A model generated the notes under the pieces. The model was not told where the DNA came from. It was given only the letters and a program-made list of their open reading frames with translations, and ran no database searches. The translations under genes and the position numbers were made by a program. Below, in pieces: positions 7,929-16,950 of a stretch of DNA of 64,000 nucleotides; position 1 is the stretch's first letter, and the number at the start of each line of letters is the position of its first letter. This DNA comes from Actinophytocola sp044466355 (GTDB taxonomy: Bacteria; Actinomycetota; Actinomycetes; Mycobacteriales; Pseudonocardiaceae): NCBI RefSeq assembly GCF_044466355.1, contig NZ_JBITMQ010000008.1:62001-126000 (forward strand), given 5' to 3'.

Positions 7929-9158
7929 GTGCGCACGTCCCTGGACGGGTCGCTGCTCGCCGGGCTCGCCCGCCGGCTGTCCGAGGTGGACGCCGCGCGG
8001 GCGGCGCGCTACCCCGGTGACGCGGGCGGGCGGCAGCCCGTGCACACGTGCTACGTCCCGGCCGACCAGGTCACCGGCGACCTGCCCGCGCGCTGGGGCG
8101 CGGCCGCCCTCGCGGCGCTGGCGGAGCACGCACCCGGCCCGCACGCGTTCGCGCAGGTCCTGGGCATGCCGCCCGACCTGGCGGAACCCGTGCACGAAAA
8201 GGTGGTCGCGAAGCTGCGGCGGGAACCCGTCGAGGACCTGCGGATCGACTTCGAGGACGGCTACGGCCTGCGGCCCGCCGCCGACGAGGACGCCGACGTG
8301 GTCCGCTGCGCGGGCCTGGCCACCACGATGGCGACTCCGTGGGTGGGCATCCGGTTCAAGTCGTTCGAGCTGTTCGAGCGTGGCGTGCGCACGCTCGACC
8401 TGTTCCTCACCGAGCTGACCGAGGTGCCCGCCGGGCTGGTGCTCACCTTCCCGAAGGTGACCGCCGTCGAGCAGGTCGCGATACTGGTGGAACTCCTGGA
8501 GGTGCTGGAGGACCGGCTCGACCTGCCGCCGGGCCGGCTGCGGTTCGAGATCCAGATCGAGACCACGCAGTCCATCGTGGACGTGTCGGGCGCGCTCGCC
8601 ATCCCGGGCTTCATCACCGCGGGCAAGGGCCGGGTGTCCGGGCTGCACTTCGGCACCTACGACTACACCGCCGCGTGTGGCCTGTCCGCCTCGGAACAGC
8701 ACCTCGGTCACGCGGCGTGCGACTTCGCGCGGCACGTCATGCAGGTCAGTGCCGCGGGCACCGGGGTGCGGTTGTCGGACGGTTCCACGAACGTGCTGCC
8801 GGTGGGCGACCGCGATGCCGTCCACACGGCATGGCGCACGCATTTCGGGTTCACACTGCGGTCGCTGACGCACGGCTTCTACCAGGGCTGGGACCTGCAC
8901 CCGGCGCAGCTCGTGACCCGCTACGCCGCCAACTACGCGTTCTACCTCGGCAACGCGGCCGCCGACGCCAAACGCTTGCGTGCCTATGTCCACAAGGCCG
9001 ACGCGGGTGTCCTGGACGAACCCGCGACGGCGCAGGCGCTCGCGATGTCCATGCGGCGGGCACTGGACTGCGGTGCGCTGTCCGCCGCCGACGTCGAGCA
9101 GCTGTGCGGGCTGACCGAGGACGAGCTGGGCAGGCTGGTCAGACGGGAGCCCCTGTGA
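7929..9158 (+). CDS. DUF6986 family protein, HpcH/HpaI-aldolase-like
   Basis: A 409-aa protein of a family that in actinobacteria sits beside malate synthase. Visible blocks include DLRIDFEDGYGLRP, WVGIRFKSFELFERGVRT, LRFEIQIETTQSIVDV and SGLHFGTYDYTAACGL; their arrangement (acidic metal ligands, IQIET) resembles the TIM barrel of HpcH/HpaI aldolases and citrate lyase beta subunits. The reaction is not established to my knowledge. The GTG start follows the aceB stop by one base and its stop overlaps allB, so it is cotranscribed with glyoxylate and allantoin genes. A lyase or malyl/glyoxylate-related activity is an inference from context. Confidence 0.8.
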   Translation: MRTSLDGSLLAGLARRLSEVDAARAARYPGDAGGRQPVHTCYVPADQVTGDLPARWGAAALAALAEHAPGPHAFAQVLGMPPDLAEPVHEKVVAKLRREPVEDLRIDFEDGYGLRPAADEDADVVRCAGLATTMATPWVGIRFKSFELFERGVRTLDLFLTELTEVPAGLVLTFPKVTAVEQVAILVELLEVLEDRLDLPPGRLRFEIQIETTQSIVDVSGALAIPGFITAGKGRVSGLHFGTYDYTAACGLSASEQHLGHAACDFARHVMQVSAAGTGVRLSDGSTNVLPVGDRDAVHTAWRTHFGFTLRSLTHGFYQGWDLHPAQLVTRYAANYAFYLGNAAADAKRLRAYVHKADAGVLDEPATAQALAMSMRRALDCGALSAADVEQLCGLTEDELGRLVRREPL

Positions 9159-10474
9159 CACCACCGGATCTCGTCATCCGCGCGCACAGGATGATCACGC
9201 CGGAAGGGGAGCGGCCGGGTGCCGTGGGCGTCGCCGACGGCGTGATCGTGGCGGTCGAGCCGGAGCTCGACGGGCCCGTGTTCGTCGACCTCGCCGACGA
9301 CGAGGTGCTGCTGCCGGGCCTGGTCGACACCCACGTGCACGTGAACGACCCCGGCCGCACCGAGTGGGAGGGCTTCGCGACCGCCACCCGCGCGGCCGCG
9401 GCGGGCGGGGTCACGACGCTCCTCGACATGCCGCTCAACAGCGTGCCGCCCACGACCGACGTGGCGGCGCTGGACGTCAAGCGCGCCACCGCGTTCGGCC
9501 GCACACACGTCGACGTCGGCTTCTGGGGCGGTGCGGTGCCCGGCAACCTGGCGCGGCTGCCCGCGTTGCACGAGGCGGGTGTGTTCGGCTTCAAGTGCTT
9601 CCTGCTGCACTCCGGCGTCGACGAGTTCGGCCACCTGTCGACGGGTGAGCTGCGGGACGCGCTCGACGTGCTGGCGGGGATCGACGCGCTGATGATCGTC
9701 CACGCCGAGGACCCGGACCTCATCGAGCACGCGCCGGACCCGCACGGCCGCGCCTACCGCGACTTCCTCGCGTCCCGGCCGAAAGAGGCCGAGCACCGCG
9801 CGATCGCCACCCTCATAGACCTCGCGCGGCGCACCGGCGCCCGCGTGCACGTGCTCCACCTGTCGTCGGCGGGCGCGCTGCCGATGCTGTCGGCCGCGCG
9901 CCGCGACGGGGTAGCGATCACCGTCGAGACCTGCCCGCACTACCTCACGCTGACCGCCGAGGAGATCGCCGACGGGGCCACGCAGTTCAAGTGCTGCCCG
10001 CCGATCCGCGACGCCGCCAACCGGGACGCGCTGTGGCAGGGCCTCGCGGACGGCGTCATCGACTGCGTGGTCAGCGACCACTCGCCGTGCACCGCCGACC
10101 TGAAATGCTTCGGCACCGGCGACTTCGGCGAGGCGTGGGGCGGCATCGCGGGGCTCCAGCTGGGACTGCCCGCGGTGTGGACGGAGGCGCGGCGGCGCGG
10201 GGTGGCGCTGGCCGACGTGGTGCGGTGGATGTCGGCGGCACCCGCGGACCTGGCCCGGTTGACCGCCAAGGGTGCCATCGCCGCCGGCCGGGACGCGGAC
10301 CTGTGCGTGTTCGCGCCCGACGCCGAGTTCACCGTGGACGCGGCGGAACTGTTCCACCGCAACGCCGTCTCCGCCTATCACGGCCGCACACTGACCGGGG
10401 TCGTGCGGCGGACGTGGTTACGCGGCCGCGACGTCACCGGAAAAATTCCGCACGGGAAGCTGTTGGAGCGCTGA
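9155..10474 (+). CDS. allB: Allantoinase
   Basis: Hydrolyses (S)-allantoin to allantoate in purine catabolism. The 439-aa cyclic amidohydrolase starts at a GTG overlapping the upstream stop (GTGA). Metal-binding VDTHVHVND is at about residues 58-66, the likely carbamylated-lysine segment GFKCFLLHSG at about 145, and further ligand motifs are HVLHLSSAGALP, ETCPHYL and VSDHSPC. These separate allantoinase from dihydropyrimidinases. The allantoicase start overlaps its stop by one base, so both steps are tightly coupled. Confidence 0.95.
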   Translation: MTPPDLVIRAHRMITPEGERPGAVGVADGVIVAVEPELDGPVFVDLADDEVLLPGLVDTHVHVNDPGRTEWEGFATATRAAAAGGVTTLLDMPLNSVPPTTDVAALDVKRATAFGRTHVDVGFWGGAVPGNLARLPALHEAGVFGFKCFLLHSGVDEFGHLSTGELRDALDVLAGIDALMIVHAEDPDLIEHAPDPHGRAYRDFLASRPKEAEHRAIATLIDLARRTGARVHVLHLSSAGALPMLSAARRDGVAITVETCPHYLTLTAEEIADGATQFKCCPPIRDAANRDALWQGLADGVIDCVVSDHSPCTADLKCFGTGDFGEAWGGIAGLQLGLPAVWTEARRRGVALADVVRWMSAAPADLARLTAKGAIAAGRDADLCVFAPDAEFTVDAAELFHRNAVSAYHGRTLTGVVRRTWLRGRDVTGKIPHGKLLER

Positions 10475-11574
10475 TGGACTTCACGGGGTTACCGGATCTC
10501 GCGTCCCGCCGGGCCGGGGGCAGCGTGCTGTGGGCCAACGACGAGCTGTTCGCCGAGCGGGAGAACCTGATCCGCCCGCAGGAACCGGTGTTCCAGCCCG
10601 CCACCTTCGGCCACAAAGGACAGATCTACGACGGCTGGGAGACCCGCAGGCGCCGCGAGCCGGGCGTCGACCAGGCCGTCGTCCGGCTCGGGCTGCCCGG
10701 GGTGGTGTCCGGCATCGTCGTGGACACCGCGTACTTCACCGGCAACTACCCGCCGTTCTGCTGGGTGGAGGGCGCGTCGGTGGACGGCTACCCGTCACCC
10801 GAGGAGCTGGCGGACGCGGACTGGCAACCGCTCGTGCCGCGTTCTCCCTTGCTGGGCAACACGAAGAACCCGTTCGACGTCGCCGACCCGCAGCGGTACA
10901 CGCACGTGCGGCTGACCATCGACCCCGACGGCGGGGTCGCGCGGCTGCGGGTGCACGGCACACCGGTCGCCGACCCGAGGTTCCTCGACCTGGCGTCGCT
11001 GGACCTCGCCGCGCTGGAACACGGCGCGACGATCGACGGCTGCAGCAACATGTTCTACTCCTCGCCCGCGAACCTGATCGCGCCCGGCTTCGCGCAGGTG
11101 ATGGGGGAGGGCTGGGAGACCGCCCGGCGCCGCGACGACGACAACGACTGGATCTCGGTCCGGCTCGCCGCGGAGGGCGTGGTGCGCATGGCCGAGCTGG
11201 ACACCAGCCACTTCAAGGGGAACGCGCCGGGCTGGGCGTCGCTCACCGGGCGCGTCGGCGACGACTGGGTGGAACTGCTGCCCAGAACCCGCCTGCAGCC
11301 CGACACCCGGCACCGCTTCCGCCTGCGGGGTCCCGCCGTGACCCACGTCCGCATGGACGTCTACCCCGACGGCGGCATGGCCCGGCTGCGACTGCACGGC
11401 GCGCTGACCGAGACGGGGCAGACGGACCTGGTGTGCCGGTGGCTCAACACCCTCCCGGCGAGCGACGCGACGGCGGCGCTCGTCGAGGCCGGGCTGCCGG
11501 TCACCGAGGCCGCCGATCTGGTCGCGAGGCGCCCGTTCACGGAGATCCCGGCCGCACAGGAGCCGCACACGTAG
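10474..11574 (+). CDS. alc: Allantoicase
   Basis: Converts allantoate to ureidoglycolate and urea. The 366-aa protein shows the family's two-fold repeat: an N-terminal half with GWETRRRREPGVDQAVVRLG and VVDTAYFTGNYPP, and a C-terminal half with GWETARRRDDDNDW and ELDTSHFKGNAPG, each jelly-roll domain ending in a PDGG(V/M)ARLR strand. The ATG overlaps the allB stop (TGATG). Ureidoglycolate lyase, which would release glyoxylate, is not in the window. The order malate synthase, DUF6986, allantoinase, allantoicase links nitrogen salvage with glyoxylate use. Confidence 0.95.
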   Translation: MDFTGLPDLASRRAGGSVLWANDELFAERENLIRPQEPVFQPATFGHKGQIYDGWETRRRREPGVDQAVVRLGLPGVVSGIVVDTAYFTGNYPPFCWVEGASVDGYPSPEELADADWQPLVPRSPLLGNTKNPFDVADPQRYTHVRLTIDPDGGVARLRVHGTPVADPRFLDLASLDLAALEHGATIDGCSNMFYSSPANLIAPGFAQVMGEGWETARRRDDDNDWISVRLAAEGVVRMAELDTSHFKGNAPGWASLTGRVGDDWVELLPRTRLQPDTRHRFRLRGPAVTHVRMDVYPDGGMARLRLHGALTETGQTDLVCRWLNTLPASDATAALVEAGLPVTEAADLVARRPFTEIPAAQEPHT

Positions 11575-11632
11575 ACCCGTCAGAGGTGTGTTCGGTTGGC
11601 AGGCCGCGCCCGGTCTCCCCGATGATGGGCGC

Positions 11633-13003
11633 GTGTCGAGGAAACTGGTTGTGCTCACCGCCGTCGCGGCTGCCCTCGTCGCCGGGTGCGAGGAGAGCAC
11701 GCCGCCGGCGAGACCCACCGGCGCCGTCCACGACGACGAGGTCCGGATCGTGAACCTCAACGCCGCCATGGGCTACAAGAACAGCGCGGGCGACTCGGCG
11801 GGCACGGACGCGACCACAGCCGACTTCGAACTCCTCGCCGACGACATCCTCGGCCAGCGCGGCGACGTGGCGAACCTGCAGGAGATGGCCCTGCCCGCCG
11901 CACGCGAGCTGCGCGACATCCTCGGGAAAAGGACCGGCGAGGAATGGCAGCTGAACTGGGGGTACTCCGTCGACGCCTCCTACTACAAGGGCGAGGACGG
12001 CGAGCCGGGCCCGCGGCCGGGCTACCAGAACGTGCCCGCGGGCAACGCGCAGCTCATCCGCATCGGTGACGGCGTCACCGCGCAGAAACCCCTCACCGAC
12101 GACGGCAGGAAGGACGACGGGAAGAACGCCGACCAGGGCATCATGCTGCCCTCGGGCGGGCGGTCGTTCGTCGGCGCCGAGATCACCACGGCGGCCGGCC
12201 CGGTGGCCGTCTACAACACCCACCTCGCGCTCGACGAGGTGCCCGACCCGGAGCGCGCCGCGGACGTGCGGCGGATCCAGGAGGTCACCGAGGCGAACAC
12301 GGACCCGGCCGTGCTGACCGGCGACTTCAACCAGACCATCGACTTCGTGCCGGGGCAGCCGTACCCGAACCGGCTGACAGTCGACGCGATCCGCGCGTTC
12401 ATGGACACCCACGGGTACACCGACGTCGCCCGCGACAAGGGCCCGACCAGCAACGAGAAGCGCAAGTACCTCGGTACGAAGCGCATCGACTACATCCTCG
12501 TGCGCGGTGTCGCCACCACCGACACGGTCCGGTTCGTCAGTCACGAGTCCGACCACTGGGGCCTGTCGACCACGCTCGACCTCACCGCGACGGTCGGCCC
12601 GCCCGCCTCGAAGACGACCACGGCCCCCACCACGACCACGACCACGACGCAGGCGGGGCCCACGACCGAGGGCGCCATCGCGCGGTACGAACAGTTCCTG
12701 CACGCCATCGGGGCCGAGGACGTGCCGACGATGTGCGAGATCGCGGGCCCGGCGGCGAAGCAGGCCGAGGACCAGGGCTTCGGGCCGTGCGAACAGACCA
12801 TGCCGGTGACGCTGTCCATGATGTCCGCGGCGCAGAAGGCGGCGCTGAAGACCGCGGCCGTCGACCCGGCGGAGGTCACCGCACAGGGCACGACCGTCCA
12901 GATCCCGGCCACCGCGGTCCGTGCCGCCGTCCCGTTCACCTCGAGCGACCTCGGCGACGCCGTGCTGTCGTTCCAGGGCGGACAGTGGTTCGTCGTCGAC
13001 TGA
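11633..13003 (+). CDS. Secreted lipoprotein, endonuclease/exonuclease/phosphatase fold
   Basis: A predicted lipoprotein of 456 aa. I chose the GTG at 11633 because it gives a proper signal sequence ending in the lipobox LVAGC (Cys19). Residues about 35-320 carry the EEP fold with NLQE, the YNTHLALDEVP strand, the TGDFNQTID motif and a terminal SHESDHWGLST, i.e. the metal and catalytic residues of DNase I-like phosphodiesterases. A Thr-rich linker (TTTAPTTTTTTT) joins a C-terminal domain of about 110 aa that I do not recognise. It is probably an exported nuclease or phosphodiesterase fixed to the membrane. The stop overlaps the next gene by one base. Confidence 0.8.
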   Translation: MSRKLVVLTAVAAALVAGCEESTPPARPTGAVHDDEVRIVNLNAAMGYKNSAGDSAGTDATTADFELLADDILGQRGDVANLQEMALPAARELRDILGKRTGEEWQLNWGYSVDASYYKGEDGEPGPRPGYQNVPAGNAQLIRIGDGVTAQKPLTDDGRKDDGKNADQGIMLPSGGRSFVGAEITTAAGPVAVYNTHLALDEVPDPERAADVRRIQEVTEANTDPAVLTGDFNQTIDFVPGQPYPNRLTVDAIRAFMDTHGYTDVARDKGPTSNEKRKYLGTKRIDYILVRGVATTDTVRFVSHESDHWGLSTTLDLTATVGPPASKTTTAPTTTTTTTQAGPTTEGAIARYEQFLHAIGAEDVPTMCEIAGPAAKQAEDQGFGPCEQTMPVTLSMMSAAQKAALKTAAVDPAEVTAQGTTVQIPATAVRAAVPFTSSDLGDAVLSFQGGQWFVVD

Positions 13004-14520
13004 TGATGTTTCGCGCAGCCGGTTCGCGGTACTCCTCCGCCGTGCGGACACTGTTCAGGCGTCGCTTTCGCCGGGTTGGTCGGATCGACGCCGAACTCGT
13101 CCGGCGCAGCGGTCATCTTCCTCGTACCCGGGCGGACAAGGGCTTCCAGTCGCTCGGCCGCGCCGCCGATCACAGCAAGCTGTGGTTCGCGATCGCCGCG
13201 TTGCTGATCTCCGGGAAGGGCGCCACCCGGCGGTCCGGAGCGCGTGGTGTCGCCGCCATCGGCTTCGCGAGCTTCGCCGCGAGCGCCGTCGGCAAACACC
13301 TCTTTCCCCGCCGCCGCCCGGCCGCGGACCTCCTGCCGGTCTACCGGCGCATGACGAAACGACCGACGTCGTCGTCCTTCCCGTCCGGGCACGCGGCGTC
13401 CGCGTTCGCGTTCGCCTCGGCCGCCGCCATGGAGCACCGCGGCGTCGGCGCCGCCGTGTTCCCCGTGGCCGCGGCCGTCGCGTACAGCCGGGTCCACACC
13501 GGTGTGCACTGGCCGTCGGACGTCGTCGCGGGCGCGGCCATCGGCGTCGGCGCCGCCTACGCGACCCGCCACTGGTGGCCACACCGGAAGGACCTGCCCG
13601 TCGGCCCCCGGCGACGCGACACCGCGGCGGAACTCGGCGACGGCAAGGGCCTCGTGTTCGTGGTGAACCCCGGCGCCGGGTCGAGCGGCGACGCGGGCGA
13701 GGAGGTCCGCAAGGCGTGGCCCCGCGCGGACGTCGTCGAGATCGTGCCGGACCTGGACGTGGCCGGGGAACTGACGAAGAAGATCAAGAACGACGACGTC
13801 CGGGCCCTCGGCGCCGCGGGCGGGGACGGGACCGTCGCGTGCGTGGCCGGGATCGCCGTCGACCACGGCCTGCCGCTGGTGCTGGTCCCCGCGGGCACGC
13901 TGGACCACTTCGCCCGCGACGTCGGCATCGCGAACCTCGACGAGGCACAGGCCGCGTCGCGCGCGGGCTCGGTCGTCGTGTGCGACACCGGCGCGGTCGA
14001 CGTCGTCGACCGCGCCGGCGAGGTCGAACGGGTCGTGTTCGTGAACACGGCGAGCCTCGGCGGCTACCCGGAAACCGTGCGCCTGCGGGAAAAGCTCCAG
14101 GCCCGCTGGCCCAAGTGGGCGGCCGTGCTGCTCGCCACCACCCGCACACTGCGCAGCGCCAAACCGCTCAGCATCCTGCTGAACGGGCGCCAGCGCCTCG
14201 TGTGGATGCTGTTCGTCGGCAACGGACCCTACGAGCCGAAGGGCTTCGGCGCGGCCCGCCGCCCCTCGCTCGCCGCGGGCAAGCTCGACGTGCGCTACCT
14301 GCGTGCCGACGTGCCGTACTCCCGCGCCCGGTTCCTGCTCGCGTCGCTCACCGGCACGCTGGCGACGTCGCACGTGTACCGCCACGCCGAGGTGTCCTCT
14401 GTCGACGTCGTCCTCCTCGACGGCCACCGCAGGATCGCGCTGGACGGTGAGGTCGGTCCGCTCGGCCGCCGCTTCACGTTCCGCGTCCGCGAACGCGCTC
14501 TGGCGGTCTACGTCCCCTGA
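13003..14520 (+). CDS. Bifunctional PAP2 phosphatase / diacylglycerol kinase fusion
   Basis: A 505-aa two-domain lipid enzyme. The N-terminal PAP2 domain shows the three phosphatase motifs: KHLFPRRRP (about residue 98), SSSFPSGHAAS (about 124) and SRVHTGVHWPSD (about 161). From about residue 216 (GLVFVVNPGAGSS) a DAGK catalytic domain follows with GGDGT at about 273 and a C-terminal beta sandwich. One domain removes and the other adds a phosphate on a lipid, so a role in recycling polyprenyl or diacylglycerol lipids is plausible; substrates are not readable. Such fusions are known in actinobacteria. The ATG overlaps the upstream stop by one base; its 3' end overlaps the convergent FhuF-like gene by 13 bp. 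Confidence 0.85.
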   Translation: MMFRAAGSRYSSAVRTLFRRRFRRVGRIDAELVRRSGHLPRTRADKGFQSLGRAADHSKLWFAIAALLISGKGATRRSGARGVAAIGFASFAASAVGKHLFPRRRPAADLLPVYRRMTKRPTSSSFPSGHAASAFAFASAAAMEHRGVGAAVFPVAAAVAYSRVHTGVHWPSDVVAGAAIGVGAAYATRHWWPHRKDLPVGPRRRDTAAELGDGKGLVFVVNPGAGSSGDAGEEVRKAWPRADVVEIVPDLDVAGELTKKIKNDDVRALGAAGGDGTVACVAGIAVDHGLPLVLVPAGTLDHFARDVGIANLDEAQAASRAGSVVVCDTGAVDVVDRAGEVERVVFVNTASLGGYPETVRLREKLQARWPKWAAVLLATTRTLRSAKPLSILLNGRQRLVWMLFVGNGPYEPKGFGAARRPSLAAGKLDVRYLRADVPYSRARFLLASLTGTLATSHVYRHAEVSSVDVVLLDGHRRIALDGEVGPLGRRFTFRVRERALAVYVP

Positions 14521-15113
14521 CCGCGCAGCGCCGCCCGCATCCGCCGCACCCGGTCGTCCGGTCTCTGGCGTGGGCAGCTGACGCACTTCCGCTGTCCCGG
14601 TGACTCGTACACGAGACAGCACGACGCCCGCCGCACCGCGGGCTGCCCGTCGACCGTCACGTACCGCGGCACAGGGAACCGGTCGTCAGCCGCCAGCTCG
14701 ACCGCGTGGGCCGCGGTGCCCCCCGCCCACAGCACCCGGTTGGCGAGCGAGTCGGTCGCGATCGCCCACAACGCGCGCGTGCTCGCCCCCGACGCGGCCG
14801 CGACCGCGTCGACGCACGTCGCGACCACGGCCGCGGTGCGCGCGGGCGCCTCCGCACGGTCCACAGTGGACGACGAGCGGGCGTCGAGCAGACGCCCGTC
14901 CGGGTGCGGGAACAGCGTCATCGACGCCAGCGCGGGATCGGCCACCCGGCCACCCGCCACGTACGTCCCGGCGACCGGGCCGAGCAGCACCGAGCTGGCC
15001 GAGTACCACCACAGGACACCGGTGGTCGCCGAGTCGGTCAGCGCGAACCGGCTCGCTGTCGCGGCGAGCGCGTCGGCGAGCCAGGCGGGGTCGGTGACCG
15101 CGACGGCGGGCAC
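14508..15113 (-). CDS. FhuF-like (2Fe-2S)-binding protein
   Basis: About 201 aa. The C-terminus RRASCCLVYESPGQRKCVSC holds the CC-x10-C-x2-C iron-sulfur motif of FhuF-type siderophore-iron reductases, and ALTDSATTGVLWWYSASSVL matches the family's central region. It may reduce ferric siderophore iron in the cytoplasm. The start is uncertain: the frame stays open upstream, but a GTG near 15197 would lie inside the amt regulatory region and has poor codon bias, so I prefer the GTG at 15113. No siderophore genes are nearby. Confidence 0.7.
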   Translation of the reverse strand: MPAVAVTDPAWLADALAATASRFALTDSATTGVLWWYSASSVLLGPVAGTYVAGGRVADPALASMTLFPHPDGRLLDARSSSTVDRAEAPARTAAVVATCVDAVAAASGASTRALWAIATDSLANRVLWAGGTAAHAVELAADDRFPVPRYVTVDGQPAVRRASCCLVYESPGQRKCVSCPRQRPDDRVRRMRAALRGQGT

Positions 15114-15168
15114 GGGCTGCGGACCGGCGATGACGTGAGAGTAGCGGTGCGGATTCGGAAACGTGCTC

Positions 15169-15205
15169 GTAACACGAACGCTCCGACAGTTCACCACTGT
15201 GAAAC
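15169..15205 (+). promoter_or_regulatory. Putative GlnR operator upstream of amt-glnK-glnD
   Basis: Two half-sites fit the actinobacterial GlnR pattern TnAC-n6-GaAAC: GTAAC (15169) with a weak partner GCTCC six bases later, then TTCAC (15190), CACTGT and a perfect GAAAC (15201-15205). The spacing between half-sites is 21 bp instead of 22. GlnR control of amt-glnK-glnD is established in Streptomyces, which supports the call. It lies about 80-115 bp before the amt start. Confidence 0.55.
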
Positions 15206-15241
15206 ACACCACGCGATCCTGCGAAACGTGGTTTTTGAATG

Positions 15242-15276
15242 CTCCTCCGCAAGTCGATGCCCGCAAAGCGGAGGAG
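15242..15276 (+). promoter_or_regulatory. Hairpin sequestering the amt ribosome binding site
   Basis: CTCCTCCGC (15242-15250) is perfectly complementary to GCGGAGGAG (15268-15276) across a 17-nt loop. The 3' arm contains the strong Shine-Dalgarno GGAGGAG, which sits 6-8 nt before the amt GTG. In the folded mRNA the ribosome site would be fully paired, suggesting translational control of ammonium transport. The structure is seen in sequence; its regulation is inference. Confidence 0.6.
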
Positions 15277-15282
15277 GAAAGC

Positions 15283-16608
<1,326 letters not shown>

Positions 16609-16611
16609 ACC

Positions 16612-16950
16612 ATGAAGCTGGTTACGGCGATCATCAAGCCGTTCACGCTCGATGACGTCAAGGCCGCGCTGGAGCAGGTCGGCGTGCTGGGCATGACGGT
16701 CAGCGAGGTCCAGGGGTACGGCAGGCAGAAGGGCCACACCGAGGTCTACCGCGGTGCCGAGTACTCGGTCGACTTCGTGCCGAAGGTGCGGGTCGAGGTC
16801 CTGGTCGACGACGCGTTGGGGGACAAGGTGGTGGAGGCCGTGGTCGAGGCCGCGCGGACCGGCAAGATCGGAGACGGCAAGGTCTGGGTCACGCCGGTGG
16901 ACACCGTGGTCAGGGTGCGCACCGGGGAGCGCGGCACAGACGCGCTCTGA
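16612..16950 (+). CDS. glnK: PII nitrogen regulatory protein GlnK
   Basis: A 112-aa PII trimer subunit that senses ATP/ADP and 2-oxoglutarate. The T-loop GRQKGHTEVYRGAEYSVDF carries Tyr51, the residue modified by GlnD. The B-loop is AARTGKIGDGKVWV, and the C-loop follows with VVRVRTGERG. Linkage to amt is the classical arrangement: unmodified GlnK blocks the channel when nitrogen is plentiful. In actinobacteria Tyr51 is adenylylated, not uridylylated. It overlaps the start of glnD by one base. Confidence 0.98.
   Translation: MKLVTAIIKPFTLDDVKAALEQVGVLGMTVSEVQGYGRQKGHTEVYRGAEYSVDFVPKVRVEVLVDDALGDKVVEAVVEAARTGKIGDGKVWVTPVDTVVRVRTGERGTDAL

Noticed and set aside
15163..15282. Upstream extension of Amt
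   Set aside because: Strong ribosome binding site directly before GTG 15283 and non-protein-like residues upstream.
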